A stretch of 64,000 nt of DNA from Amoebidium appalachense (lineage: Eukaryota > Ichthyosporea): contig CAVNZM010000002.1 in the NCBI GenBank assembly GCA_963693365.1, positions 5,890,001 through 5,954,000 of the forward strand, given 5' to 3'. Below, one piece after another: positions 35,923 through 49,073 of the stretch. The translations under genes and the position numbers were made by a program. How positions within the stretch are numbered: position 1 is the first letter of the stretch; every line of letters starts with the position of its first letter. A model generated the notes under the pieces. The model did not search any database and was not told where the DNA came from. It saw nothing but the letters and a program-made list of their open reading frames with translations.

Positions 35923-37087
35923 CCCATACGGATATCACCTAATTAGCATGCGCAGTGTGCACGTGTTAATTTATGTATGTGCATGCTGTACTGTGACCCC
36001 TGTGGGCTTACAAAAGGCACGTTTCTGTGTGCGAGCTCTGTGTGTGTGTGCGTAGCGCGTGCTTTTGGGAAGTTAAGGCAAATATACTTAAAAATATATA
36101 TGGTTCAAGGGGACGAGTTCTTGGAGGGCCTCGCGCGCGATCGAGTGTGGTAACGTTGACGTGATATGGTGTGTTTTTCTTTTCAGAGTCTTTCTTTCTT
36201 TCTTTCTTTCCGGGAGGAAGGGGAAGGGGGGGGGGGGGGGGGGGGGGGGAAGGGAGGGAGGGAGGGGGGGGAGCTCGAGGAGGAGGGCGGGGGGGTGGTC
36301 AGTGATCAGAGAGGTCTTCTGCGGGCTAATTATTTTTATGGTCGGTGGATGGCTGGAAAGTGATCTGGCCGATCAGTCCTCTGGCTACTGAAGGAAACAT
36401 GGAATATTAATATTCCCCTCCCTAACTTGATATTGCTTGCCGAACTCAGCCCGGCCCTAAATGGGTCTTTCGGAATCGTTTAGGACTTAGGGCCACAATC
36501 AATGCGCAAGCAAAAAAGTGCCTGGGATCTAGTCTCCAAGGCTATGTACCTCCCAGCTTACGTAAGTGGCTCGGCACCACTACGCCGTGGGACTGCGGCA
36601 ACATACAAGGTATGTTGAGCTGGGCCGCAGGGAGACAGCACTCAAAGTGACTACCTGGGATCTAACATTTACCTAGGCACATGGGTTGTGTGTTAACTAC
36701 TTATCCCAATAAGATTTTGTCCATTCTTACTCTCTCGGTCACTCTCCCACGTGACGGTATTTGCACCATCATGGTCATCATGATCGCCATAGCCTATTAA
36801 ACTCGGAATTATGAATTGGAAATTTTGTATTCATTTGTGTGTGTGTGTGCTCTGGTCGGACTTGATGCATCGCCTTATTTCGTTTTATTGTCAAATTTAA
36901 ATGGCATGGTCCCCTCACCCCCTTTTCCCCACCCCCTTGCCCCTTTTCCCCTGTGCTCTCTCCCACTGCAGCTGGCTTAAAAACCACGACAGCTCAGCGA
37001 ATTTTTTCTTGATACTTGCGACTGGGGGGGGGGGGGGGGGGGGGAGAAAGGGGTGGAGGGGGGAGGGAGAGCGAGAGGGTGGGGAGG

Positions 37088-37163
<76 letters not shown>

Positions 37164-37392
37164 GTGTGCATTTCTTTTTTTTATTTTTTTTTTATCCCGT
37201 TTTGTTCCCGGAGGTACCCCTAGGGGCCATCAGGGGGAACTACCGTCTTCCACCCAGCACCGACAGTACTCTAGCTAGGGTGTTACGAGGCTATTAGCTA
37301 AAACTAACACACCTATAACAGTCCTAACTATATGCACACACTTTGCTCAGGGTATCAACCCCAGCCACGCCGGTGGGTAGTGTGTGTGTGTA

Positions 37393-37468
<76 letters not shown>

Positions 37469-37478
37469 GAGTGTGTGT

Positions 37479-37545
<67 letters not shown>

Positions 37546-38663
37546 CGTCTGTGTGTGTGTGTGTGTGGTGGAGCTGGTGGGGGGGTGGGGGGGGGGTGGG
37601 GGGGGGATTCGGTGGAGTCGTCATTAACTCACTGTCACGGTGCGGATTTAAGTGCGCCTATTTAGTTGTTGGTTGTTGAAGGAATTGCTCTCAGGATACT
37701 GCCTAGCATCACGCTACTGCAAGTAGCACTATTTCGTAACTTGTTATTAATATTAGGGCTGAAAAACATCGGCCCGGTATTCCGGAAGACGAAACCGTAA
37801 AGAATATACGGTAGTCCCTGAGTTCAGTGTACTTATTCTTTTTGTGGGTGTGTGTGCCGCAGTGCGTATGGGCATGTAATTTGTGAGTTGGTGTGCGGGG
37901 GGGGGGGGGGGGGAGGGGGGGGAGGGGGTGGAGGCGGGGGGGGGGGGGGGGGGGGAGGGGGGGGGGGGAGGGAAAAGAGGGGCGGAAGGGGGGGGGGGGG
38001 GGGGGAAGTCTTGCTCAGGGTCGAAAATACTGTTCACCATTATCTACTTTCGGGCACCTGGCCACCTCTGCACAAGCACTTGGTGTGGCCGGCTCACATC
38101 GGCCGTGTACACATGGTTTAAAAAAATAATACTGGCAGTTATAATGCTGAAACACAAGGCGTGTGTAATGATCATTGCACAATGTGCCTTTTGAAGCGAA
38201 TGCTGCGAACAGAAAATAAGAGATGAAACACGCTGCAGTGCACACACGACACACATCGCCTTTCCATCCCCACAACACATGAGACGTTGCATATGTAGAT
38301 TATGTAAATTTCTTCCTTTTGGTACACATCGAATTGTTGCCTTGCATATCTGCGCAATGCACAAAAATGTTGCATCTGTCGTGCACTGCCTCTTGCTACC
38401 TTCACAATATACGTGATATTTGCATTTGCGTCTCCCTCCTATATTAAACCTCCATCTGCATCGCTCCCCGTATCACCCCGAGCACAAATTATATATTGCA
38501 CATATCTGCATAATATTGCATATCTATCCCACAACGCATAGCCGATGACGTAATATATCCCCCTCTATCCCACTGCACACCCCAAATACCGCATATCTCA
38601 TATCATCCGCACACCATACATCCAAAAAAAAAAAAAGAAAAAAAAAAGGATGTATCGACCCCG
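35923..38663. other. Spacer with poly-G and (TG)n, no gene seen
   Basis: G runs occur at about 36224-36248, 37025-37044, 37899-37975 and 37990-38006, with (TG)n at 37089-37168, 37380-37461 and 37483-37567. A nested inverted repeat lies at 36435-36511. No protein-like frame was found. The DOMON-b561 gene ends at 38664, so its 3' UTR starts here (minus); an A-rich run lies at 38620-38650. Confidence 0.65.
36435..36511. ncRNA. Candidate structured element (nested inverted repeats)
   Basis: GCTTGC (36435-36440) pairs with GCAAGC (36506-36511), and inside it GGCCCTAA (36453-36460) pairs with TTAGGGCC (36487-36494). Two nested exact stems within 77 bases in non-repetitive DNA suggest a folded RNA or a cruciform. 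There is no promoter or family match, so this is only a candidate. Confidence 0.2.
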
Positions 38664-40384
38664 TTACCCCACGGTGGGTGTGGCCTCCCCTTTCTGCCTA
38701 GCCGTGGGGGGCGCAGCCACGTGGCTGTCACCCACCGGCACATTCTGGGCCCTTCGTTTGTAACGCACCCACATGGTCAAAGCAGCGCCCAGCAGCACCA
38801 GCACAGCCACCCACGTGTAGTAGAGGGGGGGCAAAGGATTTGCTGCACTGGCCACGTGCAGACCCACCCCTACATTGGCCAGGGCTAGAAGGGCCACCAC
38901 CCAGCCGTTGCCCTTGTGTGCATACTCCCATGCGAGCCGCAGTGTCTGTGTGGGTGTGGTCGTATAAGTGGTTGGGGATGATTAGTAATTGCAGCAGGCA
39001 CAACTCCTTTCCGAATGCTACCGAACCTTTCTGCTTTTGTGCTGGGGTCAAAGATTGCGGTGTTCTTTGGGCCATATCTAGTACATCGACATGGTTTGTG
39101 TTGGGAAGGAAGGGTTGGGGGGGGGGGGGGGGGGGAGGGGATGTGGTTGTCTTCTGCCTTTACAAGGAGAGAGGGACGGCGGGGGGGGGGGGGGGGGGGG
39201 GGGGGAGTAGCGAGAGGAGGCGGGGAGGTCGGCGGGGCGGGGGGGGGTTTGCTGCAACTCACCGACTTGGTGCCATTGGGCTCCAATGGCCTGGGCCTGA
39301 CGATGGATATGACGGGCTGTACATAGAGCAGCGCCATCACAAGCACACCAATCACCTGCATGACAATAAACCAATCAGATCACCAGAGACGGGGGGGAGG
39401 AGGGGAGGGGGAGGGGGGAGAGGGGAGGGGGGGGGGGGGGGGATGAAGTTGCCTTGCGATCCGTGTTGTGGCCAGGGAAGAGAGGCGGAGCTGAGGGCAG
39501 AATTGGTGGGATCGAAAGAAAGTTTAACTTTTTTTTATTTTTTTATATTTTATTTTGTTTTTGCGCGCGCAGGGGGCGGGGTTTGGGGGGGAATATAATA
39601 TGGATGTACCTGATGGGGCTCGGGCTCGAAACTGGTTGTCATCTGGGTGGCCACTATCAGCCCGGCAGTGGCAAGCACAAGTGTACACACCTGCCATATA
39701 TGGTAGGTGGTTAGTGTTGTTTATGGCAGGTGGCCGATGCCATATAGTATTAGGTGGTAAGGGGTGTACATGGTAGGTGATCTATACCATATATGGAAGG
39801 TGGCCACCGTAGTGCTACATACGGGAAAATTTTGAAGAGCAATATCTTGTAGATGCCATATTTACAGAATATAAGGCATAGCATGCACCAGACACAAGAT
39901 ATGGAAAGTGGTGGTTTTTATACACATGTTGGCCATCTACGTGCACTGGGGCATAAAATGAGAAGTCGGTTGCATGAATGTTTACATTCTTTGGCCCGTA
40001 CTAGCAGGAGGACCTATGCAATCCATATTTGTCAACAACGCATGCCATATATGGCAAGAGATTATGTGTGGTTCACTTTGGTAACAATGCATGCCAATTA
40101 GCCAAGAAAGTGCATGTGGCCCACTTTGACAAGAATGTCTGCAATATATGGCAAGAAAATGCACGCATCGTCAACAGTATACCCAATCTGATTGGATGTG
40201 GGTTAGGGAGGAGCAAATCAGGGGCTGGGGGTCACCTGGAGTATCCAGTGGGCATGGAACCAGAACAAAGGCACGGAGGTGCCCGTGCTGAGCGGCTGTA
40301 TGTGTGTGTGTGTGTTGTGGGGGGGGGGGGGGGGGGGGGGGGGGGGTATGTATGTGTGTGTGTGTTTGGGGGGGGGGTATGTAT

Positions 40385-40415
<31 letters not shown>

Positions 40416-41343
40416 GGGGGGGGGGAGGCATGAGGGGGTGGGGGGGAGTAGGGTATGTGTGTGTGTGTGTGTGTTGGGGACGGGGGGTGGGGGGGGAGGG
40501 GGGAGTAGTTTGTGTTCGTGTGGTTGTGGATGTGGGTTTGGTTGCGTGTGTGCGTGTGTGTGTGTGGGTGGGTGGGTGGGTGTGGGTGGGTGGGTGGGTG
40601 GGTGTGTAGGCATGTGGGTGTGGGTGAGTGGGTGTGTAGGTGTGTGGGTGTGGGTGTGGGGATGTGAGGGTGTGGGGATGCAGGTTTTGGTGTTTCTGTT
40701 GGTGTGTGTGTGCGTGCGTGCGTGCGTGCGTGGGGGTGGGTGTGGCCGTGGCCGTGGCCCGGGGATATGTTTGTATGCGTAAGAGGAGGGGAGGGGAGAG
40801 TATGGGTGTGTGTGCATGTGGGGGATGCAGGTGTGGGTAGTGGTAGGGGTATATTTGTGTGCGTTACAGGGGAGGGGGATTTGATTGTGAAAGTGAGTAC
40901 ATGTCTGTGCATGTGGTGTGTGCGCGCATGTGTGTGCTTTGGTGTGTGCATGTGCTTGTGTGTGCACGTCCGTGTCCGTGTGTGTGCTTGGGGGTGCTTG
41001 TGTGTGCACGTGTGTGGGTGTTAGGGGAAAAGTGTTTGTTTTGGGGGATCGTGTATGTGCATGGCCCTGTGTGTTGGCAAGTGACTGAGTACTGTGCGCT
41101 AGGTTTAGTCCCACACGGGCCTTACATGCCCGTTTGTAAGCGTAAGTGACCATGTGGGAAAGAGCATGGGAGGTCAGTCCGTGCTTGTGATTGCTTGTGT
41201 ACATCCTTGCAGCATGCGCGGTTGTAGTATTTTAGCAGGCTCTCTGTCACGGTGTCGTTACCATTTTTTTTTTCTTTTTTCTTTTTTTTTCTTTTTCTTT
41301 TTCTTTTTTCTTTTTTTCTTTTTTTTTTGTGTGTGTGTGTGGT

Positions 41344-41374
<31 letters not shown>

Positions 41375-41901
41375 GGGCTGTCAGCACCAACCTTTCCAAA
41401 TCTAGCAGTTAATATGGCCAGTGGTGCAGTCAGCAGCCAGGCCGTGGCCATGAGGGCACCGTGTGCCGTGATCTGTTTGGTGCGATCGGCCAGTGTGGAT
41501 GTGGCGCTGCATGCTGATTGGTCCACGGTCACGGCAAACCGGTTGCTGCCGTGTGGCCCGAATGTAGGGCTGCTGCCAAAGGCATAGACCACATGGAGGG
41601 GGGCAGTGGCCTGGAGGGAGAGAGGGTCAAACGGGGAGATGTTGTGTGCACCAGCAGCCTGCTAGTTCAACCAAGTGGCAGATACGGGATTATAGTGGTG
41701 GTGGTGGTGGTTGCGTGTGTGTGTGTGTGGTGGTGGTGGTGGTGGGGGGGGGGGGGGGGGGGGGGGGGGAGGGGGGGGGAGGTTCAGGTGTACTGCTAGA
41801 AGGTGCAGGGGCGTAAAAAGGGTGCATGCAGCTGTTGGGACGAAAAATTGTGGCGCCGGTGGCACCGTACCAAGGCGGGGTGGGTGGGTGTGTGTGGGGG
41901 G

Positions 41902-41939
<38 letters not shown>

Positions 41940-42080
41940 GTCAGCAACGAACGAGTTACTACCAGTGAAGACGCTTGTTACTGATCCAGGAAGGGGGGCG
42001 GGGGGCGATGCGCTTAGACGAATATTTGCACAAGTGTGAGACTACATTGAAAGAGGGAAGAGAAGGAGGGGGGAAAGGAA

Positions 42081-42113
<33 letters not shown>

Positions 42114-45100
42114 CTGGAGGGAGGGTGGGAGGGTATACATTGATGCGTGCAGCAACGTCGGGGGTGATGGTGCGGTTGAACTCGAGCATGGATTGGCCAT
42201 TGGTCACGTGATAGCGCCCAGTCAGCGGCGGGTTGTTTGCCTGATTTGGAAACTAGCCGTAAGTAGCCATTGGGTGGCATTTACCATCATGAATCACCCT
42301 CTGTTTAAAACACTGAAACTACTAATTGTTTTCGGGCCACAGGCCGTGGGTTGCGGGTCATGCGTGGAACGAATTCTTTAACTGGGCATGCAGGCACGAG
42401 AAGGAAGGAAGAGAATGGGTGTGGTGGGTGGTGGGTAGGGCTTGGATGGGACTGGGTGGGACAGCCCTAAACATAGTTATCATAAGTTCTCAGGGAGCAT
42501 TACAGCGAGAAAGCCCCACACGGCATAGAGGGGGGAGGAGGAAGCTGGGGGAGGAGGGGGCGGAGTGGGGGGCGGAGTGGGGGGGGGGGGGGGGGTTAGG
42601 GCAGGCATAGGGCTATAAAGTAAACGGATCTAACCATATGGTGAAGGAGGTGGGGTGGGCGGTTGTGCCAACCTTGCCGTGTGTGTGCATGGCTAATGCA
42701 CTGCATGACCTGCGAGATCAAAGCCGAGGGGAAGGGGGAGGGGGGGGGGGGGGGGGGGGAGGGAGGGGGAGGGGGGGGGGGGGGGGGGGGGCAGGTTAAG
42801 AGGATGGGAAAGGAAATGACGATTGCAACTTGTTGCTTACTGAGTGTGTAGAGGTGTGGTGGGGGCAGGGAGAGGGCAGGGGAGATGGGGGGGTGGCTGG
42901 GGGGGGGGGGGGGTTGGAGGGGATAGGGTTGCTGGACCTGGCTACCGCTGTGTGGATCAGTTGCACCCAGCACATACTCTTGCAGGGTTGATTGGTCTGC
43001 TGTCTGGCCAATAAAGGCTATGGATCCAGCCATGCTACTGGGTCGGTCTGAAAGGCCAAATGCCAGCCTGTGCGGGGGGCGGGGGGAGGTGGGGGGGGGG
43101 AGGGGGGAGGGGGGGGGGGGGGGGCGGAGAAGGGGGGGGAGGGGGGCGAGGGAGGGGAGAGGGCTGGAGGGAGGGGCAAGATGGGGTTAAGGGGGGTATG
43201 GGGGAGGCAGCATGGGTGGATGAGAGTGGACGAGGGGAGGGGGAAGGGATGGATCGGTTGACTGGACCCGCGTATTGTTGAGGAATGCGAGGAATGAGAT
43301 GAAATAGAGAGACAGAGAGAATGTGTGTGAAGGGTTTTTTTTTTTGAGAGGGGTAGGGGGGGGGGGGAGGGGCTGAAGTGAATTGAAAACTACTCCCTGC
43401 TGCAACTGCTCTTTCCTTTTCCCTCTCTCTCTCTCTCTTTTTTTTGTGTGTGTGGGGGGGGCAGAGGGGGGGAGGGGAAGGGGACAGAGATTACAAGAAG
43501 GATACCGGCATTAGTGTTGTTGTTCAACCGCAGTCTGGGCTGAAGGGGTAGGAGAGATGCCATAGGTGGGGAAAGACAGCGGTGCGCTGCCAGGAGGGAA
43601 CGGATTGGATGGGGGGAGGGGGGAAAGGGGGGACGTATGATATGGGGGAGGGGGGAAGGGGGGGGGGGGGTGGGGGGAAGAGAGAGGGTTCTGCTTACCA
43701 TCCAGCCTCCTTGCCGAATGTGGCCCTGCCAGAGAGCACGTCCTCCCTAACGGACCAATCAAAGCGCATGGAATTGTCCACGGCCACGGACCTCTCATAC
43801 CCGTCCACCCCACTGCACGTGCCCTTACTGCCAGCGCTGGCTCCAGGTGTGCCCGTGGAGGGGGCTGGGGCTGGGGCAGGTGTGGGGCCTGGTATGGGGG
43901 CTGTAGAGGGGGGGGGGGGGGGGGGAGGGCGGGGGGGGGGGGAGGGGAGGGGGGGGGGGGCAAGCAGGAGGAAGAGGGGGCGTAGAGGGGCGGAGTGGGG
44001 GGGGGGGGGGGGTAAGAAAACGATGTGTTGGGAAAGATCGAGTGCGGCAGGTGGTGACACGGGGAGAGGAGGAGATGGGGAAGGGGGGCACAAGCAAATG
44101 GCAAGGGGAAGGGGCAAAGGAAGGGAGACATGGAGGAAAGGGAGAGGAGGGGAGAGTGGAGGGGGAGGGGGATTGCAGGCACAGTGGTTGAAAGTTCGGA
44201 ACTCACCACCTATCTGGTCTTATTAAGAAACATTTCTATTTTCGTCCCCTCTACCCCCCTCTACTTCCCTCCCCCCCTCTCCCCTCCCCCCCTCCCCAAA
44301 GAAGAAGTATAGGCACACATACACAGGCATGCACACATCGACGGAGGCACATGAACAGCACACAAGCACACATACACACACACATGCACACACTCACACA
44401 CACCGCAAACTACAAGTACAACACGCATACACAGGCCCACACACACGCGAAGACACACGGGGACCCACACACACGAGCTCACACGTGCACACGCGCGCGC
44501 ATGCACACACACACGAGAAGGGGGGAGGAGGAGGAGAGGGGGATAGAGAGAGTAGAAGAGGATAGAGAGAGGGGGAGGGAGAGAGAGAGGAAGAGAACGA
44601 CAGAGAGGGAGAGGGAGGGAGGGAGGGAGAGATAACACACACCCTTTGTCGGCTGCGATGGGGCCACCAATCTGCATGCGGCCATGTCCACGGTTCCTGA
44701 CCCCCGATTGGTCCCGTGGAAGCCCATCTGATTGGTTGGTCCCATGGCCCAAATCACGTGTGTGCTGCCGTTAAGCTGAAGGGGGCAGAAAAGTTACACC
44801 TCCACCCATTTCCCTCCCCCTCTCCCCGACCCCTGTGTCTTCCCTCTGCCTCCGACCATCCGACCATCTCACACAAACCTTCATTACCCCACACCCGCCC
44901 ACACACACAAAAAAAGAATAAAATAAAAATAAAATACTAAAAAAAGTAAAATAGAAATAAACTCTAAAAACCAAAATGATGGCAGATAGGAAATGTGACT
45001 GGGGCAAATGAGAACACTTACGTTCAAGGTGGCAGGCAGGGCACTCTGTGGCAGGCGCACAGTCAGGATCGTGCCGTTAGGTCCCCCCGCTAGGCTGCCA

Positions 45101-47448
45101 TTGGATGCACCATTCTGTGTGCCCCCCTCAGCCAATCAGGCACAGCCATTAAAACACAACACCAGCACACCACGCGGAAATAGTGAAGAACTGCAAGGCG
45201 CAGTAAGTTGCAGGCTTTCGGAACAACTTTCCATGACAGTGTCTGTTTATGCCCTTCATAAACCATTTAAAGAGCCATTATGATTGGCTCTTTGCGCTTT
45301 ACACGCACCTCTGGGGCCACGCCAGCGTCACTCTCACTGGTGAGGGCATACTGCTGCAGCCCATTGCCTGTGCCCACATAGGCCGTGGCTGGCGCCATGC
45401 TGTTGGCCTCAGTTGCAAACCCCAGCCCAAACCTGTAACCATATATGGTCAGTGTCCGCCAATGCTCATTGGTGCGCATATGCATGCTTGTGCATCCATA
45501 GTGGCCCATACTCGCTACACCAACTCTATTAGCCTAATGAGGAAGCATGTGATTGGTCCACCCACCATCCCGTGACGTCACCCTGTATGCGGGCCCTCAG
45601 GGTCACCTGCCCACCCTCCACCTTCCAGCCAAAGCTTACTCTCTGGTCGACCTGCCGCTCAAAGTCCACTTCCGGGTCGCTTGCAGGGCACAGGTCACGG
45701 TTCGGGCCGGGTATCTGTGTTGGGGGTGGCCCGGAAGTAGTGGTGGTAGTTGCATCGTTGGTGTCTGCATCGCCACTGCATTGTCTGAGGTTTAGGGTGG
45801 CACCCCCTCTGCGCCCAAGGTGGTTGTTGGGTACAGGCCCAGTCCCGGCTGCCCAAAGAAGATGTGTGGGGGGTAGGTCCTGTGGGGTGGAGGGAGGGTT
45901 AGTGTGTGGGTGTGTTGTGATAGTGTTAAGTGTGGGGTGGCGGGTGGGTGAGTAGAGGAATCCAGAGTCGCATGAGTGGTGGCAGAGGCCGGTTAAGAAG
46001 GTCCTCTGAGTTCCTTTCTGGGTGTGCCTTGGATTTGTGTTGTGGCAGAGCTTTGTCTGTGGTTAGGTGGCATGTAAATCATGGTTCAAGGGGGTTTAAA
46101 TTGGACTGTGAGGAGGGGGCGGGGTTAAGGGGGGGGGATTTAAGCCAGTGCTCACGTTCACGTCCTGGTCCATGTTCCGTGTGAAGTGCAGGAGGGTGCG
46201 CTGATTGGCCGCATCGACCTCCACCGTGCCCCCAACAAGCATGCTCTGGTCGGCCTGTGGACATCGGGGGAGCATTAATGATGGGCCATGAGAGGTGCAA
46301 CACTCAAGAGTAGGCAAAGGAGGAAAAAGGAATCATAGAGAGGAAATGATGGGAATTGCAATTGGTAGATGGTGGAGGTGTGGAAACTGGCATGCAGCAA
46401 GGGGAGGGGGGGGGGGGGGGGGGGGGAGAGGGGGGAAGGGGGGTGTGATCTGAGAACTTGTGATTATACATAGAAATTAACTATGCATGCCACCAATCAA
46501 ATAATGCATCAAACTAACACCTGTGATGTCCCAGCATGCCCAACCAATCATAGTTCACGATGCATAACCATATATGGTGGTGCATACCTTTGGCTGCACA
46601 CCCTGTTCAGACCGTGCAGTGATCAGCACCTCTCTGACCCCTCCACCCTGCACACTGCCCACCCAGCCAATGGCAGGCACCATCGAGGGTGTCTCTCCAA
46701 AGGCCACCGCCACCCTTCAACAAAATTTGGTTAGAATGGGGACCAATCACATTGAAGGTTTAACTGTTGAGCAGTTGGTTGGTTGTGCATGTGGGATATG
46801 TTTGTGAGATCCTAGCGCACAGGTGAATGTAGATGAATCACGTGCGATACGTTGATTTAGTTTAAGGGCGGCCGAAATATCGTTCTAGGAAAAGAGAAAA
46901 GGGGGAGGGGGGGAAGGGTTTTTGGGGGGGGGGGGGGGGGGAGAAGTCGTGAGGGTTCTCAAAGATGTGCATCAATTCGGGTTATTTTTTGCAACGGTTT
47001 TTTTTGGTGTGTGTTTGCGTGTATGCGCGTGTGTGCGCCGGGAGGGGAGGGGGGGGGGGGGGGGGGGGGGGGGGGATCAGACTGGAAAAGCGCACAAAGC
47101 AAAAGTTTGCTGGCAAATTTCTTTTTGTTCTGGAGAAACAAATGCACTTGCAATTGGCAAGTTAATTGGTCGTCATGCTTCAAGTGCCACAAATAATCTA
47201 TCAAAATGCACATTATCTGTGCATCTGCACCTCCCACCTTACCATCCTGGAGGAGGCAGGCCGCCAAAGTCAGCCGTGACTATGAGCTGGCGGCCATCGA
47301 CCCTCCAGGCAAAGGCCATGTCTGGGCTCAGTGTGGCCACGTGCAGACTGTCGTTTGTGGCCGCACAGCGCACGGGGGGGGCATCTTGGGCCCATGTGTG
47401 GGTAAAGGCACAGGCAAGGAGCGTGAGAGCTAGGTGGCACCTCATCAT
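38664..47448 (-). CDS. Triple-DOMON cytochrome b561 membrane reductase
   Basis: Fifteen minus exons join in phase: 47243-47448, 46588-46714, 46156-46254, 45566-45879, 45309-45432, 45022-45126, 44643-44775, 43699-43900, 42938-43067, 42139-42240, 41392-41610, 40236-40295, 39610-39690, 39263-39355 and 38664-38945. They give 758 residues. MMRCHLALTLLACAFTHTWA is a signal peptide. Three DOMON repeats follow (about 25-178, 215-358, 395-540), each closing with text like HVIWAMGPTNQMGFHGTNRG. The C-terminal b561 core has likely heme ligands H564 (TAHG), H601 or H603 (FHAHW), H633 (PHQ) and H675 (AHKGNGW), plus a last helix and basic cytoplasmic tail. Relatives (CYBDOM, FRRS1) move electrons across membranes, to ferric iron in some cases; the substrate here is unknown. 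The exon 6 acceptor could be at 45114, removing four residues. The exon 9 donor is weak (GTCCAG) and chosen by phase and repeat alignment. Confidence 0.92.
40316..40780. repeat. (TG)n/poly-G/GGGT block in a DOMON-b561 intron
   Basis: Alternating (TG)n and G runs (40302-40345, 40389-40426) and a long TGGG/TGTG minisatellite (40440-40760) fill the intron at 40296-41391. The first (TG)n reaches to within two bases of the exon 12 boundary. Confidence 0.88.
41336..42112. repeat. Poly-G tracts in DOMON-b561 introns
   Basis: G runs at about 41343-41373, 41743-41770, 41897-41938 and 42079-42112 lie on either side of exon 11 (41392-41610) and just before exon 10. On the transcript strand they read as C runs. 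Confidence 0.88.
42548..44030. repeat. G-rich intronic stretches of the DOMON-b561 gene
   Basis: G-rich homopolymer mosaics lie at 42570-42597, 42736-42791, 42899-42913, 43072-43145, 43660-43678 and 43909-44011. The last of these, read as C on the sense strand, ends in CTCTACAG and forms the pyrimidine tract of exon 8. Confidence 0.85.
44320..44632. repeat. CA-rich and GA-rich intronic repeats
   Basis: Degenerate CACACA sequence spans 44320-44515 and GAGAGG-type sequence spans 44520-44630. It is the intron between exons 7 and 8 of the DOMON-b561 gene and runs up to the exon 7 donor. Confidence 0.75.
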
Positions 47449-48461
47449 ATAAGTAGTTGTGGTGACTTATCTAACTAAACGGATTCAAGTATTGACCACC
47501 AAAATGGGCACAGTAACATAATTCGGCGCCGAGTCGAGCGAGAAATTGGTGGTCGAGAGAGGCACAACGTCGTACGCGTGCTACATAAGACGATGTGATG
47601 AGCTTGAACTTTAGGTCTACACATGTACAGAGGGATACGAACACCCGCTCAACTTTGCCTTAACCACACGTATGCTTCTTTGCGAAGGGTGCTAGGTTGA
47701 TCTAATGGCCCACATGCAGAAGTGGAGGTGTATACGTGCTCAGGGCGTCCACTGACTATTATGCATGTGGCAAGACCCACAAAGGCGTTATCTCTGCACG
47801 GCGTCATCTTTTCACTCATCCCGTACCATCACACATACACACGTGCAGGCTGGGGGGCCACCGTGTGACACCCGTTCCCATGCGGCAGGGGCAGCAAGGG
47901 TTGGCAGGTACCAGGTCGAGAGAGAGGCCAATTGCATACCGCATTGCTGTCGAGACGTGGGACATCTCTCTAGCTCAGTCACGTCTGTTCATGTCGCTAT
48001 CTACTGATATGCAAAGCCCGGCCCCAGCCCCAATGTATGTCATGGGTACACAGCAAGAAATGTTGCGTCCTAATATTATTTTTCACGGCTGTGCACCTTT
48101 CCTGTATGCCATCAAAAGCACTCGCGCGCTCTGGGCACCGGTCATAACCCATTGCAGAGTAGAAAACGGCGACCAGCTCGTTGTGCGCATCGTGACGCTA
48201 GGTGATTGAATGCTTTCAACAACTGTATGGTGCAGTTTTAGCCAATCATATGGAGAGAGACCGGAGGAGGGTAAATGTAGTTATGTCCCCAAAGTGCTGC
48301 TCAAGATAGTTCAACAACATGCCAGTTCAAAGTCCGACTGTTAGAAACTGCAACTGTGCAACAAAACCTCGTGCGCATGCGTACTATTCGCGCGCACACC
48401 TGTCACCCCTTTCTTCCTTCGTGCCACTGTGCGTGACCCCCCAATACCTCCCCTGGCGGTA
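47449..48461. promoter_or_regulatory. Divergent intergenic region
   Basis: About 1 kb separates the start codons of the minus DOMON-b561 gene (47448) and the plus EF-hand gene (48462). It is free of homopolymers, unlike almost all neighbouring noncoding DNA, and has a CCAATCA near 48243. A plus frame at 47736-48209 is open but starts without ATG and has no recognisable motif. I infer a shared promoter region; no TATA box is evident near either start. Confidence 0.5.
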
Positions 48462-48657
48462 ATGGCGCAGCTTAGCGAGGCGCAGCGGCGGGCCTGCGCA
48501 GAGGTGTTTGCGTTTTATGACCGCAGCCACAGCGGGCGGGTGGCCGTGGCCGACCTTGGGCCGGCACTGCGCAGTGCGGGGACGTTTCCGTCTGAGGAGC
48601 TACTGGGCGAGGCAGCAAAGAAGTACGGCCAAGGAGGTGCGTGTATATAACAACCAG

Positions 48658-48691
<34 letters not shown>

Positions 48692-49032
48692 CCCCGTTCC
48701 CCCCCTCTCCCCCCCCCAAAACCCACCCACCCACCCACCTCTCCACCCACCCCTCCACCCACCGACCCACCCACCAGCCCGCCCGCCGGCACCAGTACCA
48801 TCACCATCATCTGCCCGCTGTTGCTATGCCTGTTTCCGCTTTTCTGTTGCTAGATTTCGTGTGGTCCGCGCAGTGTTTCTGGTCTATTGGGTCCAGTCAA
48901 GTGCACTCTGTTTTATACGTTTTTTTGGAGCTTGTTCTCGTGCCAGCCACACAGGCACACACACACACGCGCGCGCGCGTACACACGCACACACACACAC
49001 ACATACAGACACGAGCACGCACCCCTACACGT

Positions 49033-49073
<41 letters not shown>

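Noticed and set aside
36161-36391. Plus ORF with a Gly-rich stretch
   Set aside because: Built on a GAAA/G-run repeat, with no conserved motif.
37170-37260. Possible third LINE 3' end (TG array, T run, CCCC(T)GGGG)
   Set aside because: The order resembles the LINE 3' UTR but the words do not match beyond low complexity.
40218-41204. 328-residue minus ORF
   Set aside because: CA/CCCA repeat translation; only its last part overlaps the real exon at 40236-40295, which is read in a different frame.
47736-48209. 157-residue plus ORF in the divergent region
   Set aside because: It begins without ATG, has no motif, and lies in the probable promoter region.
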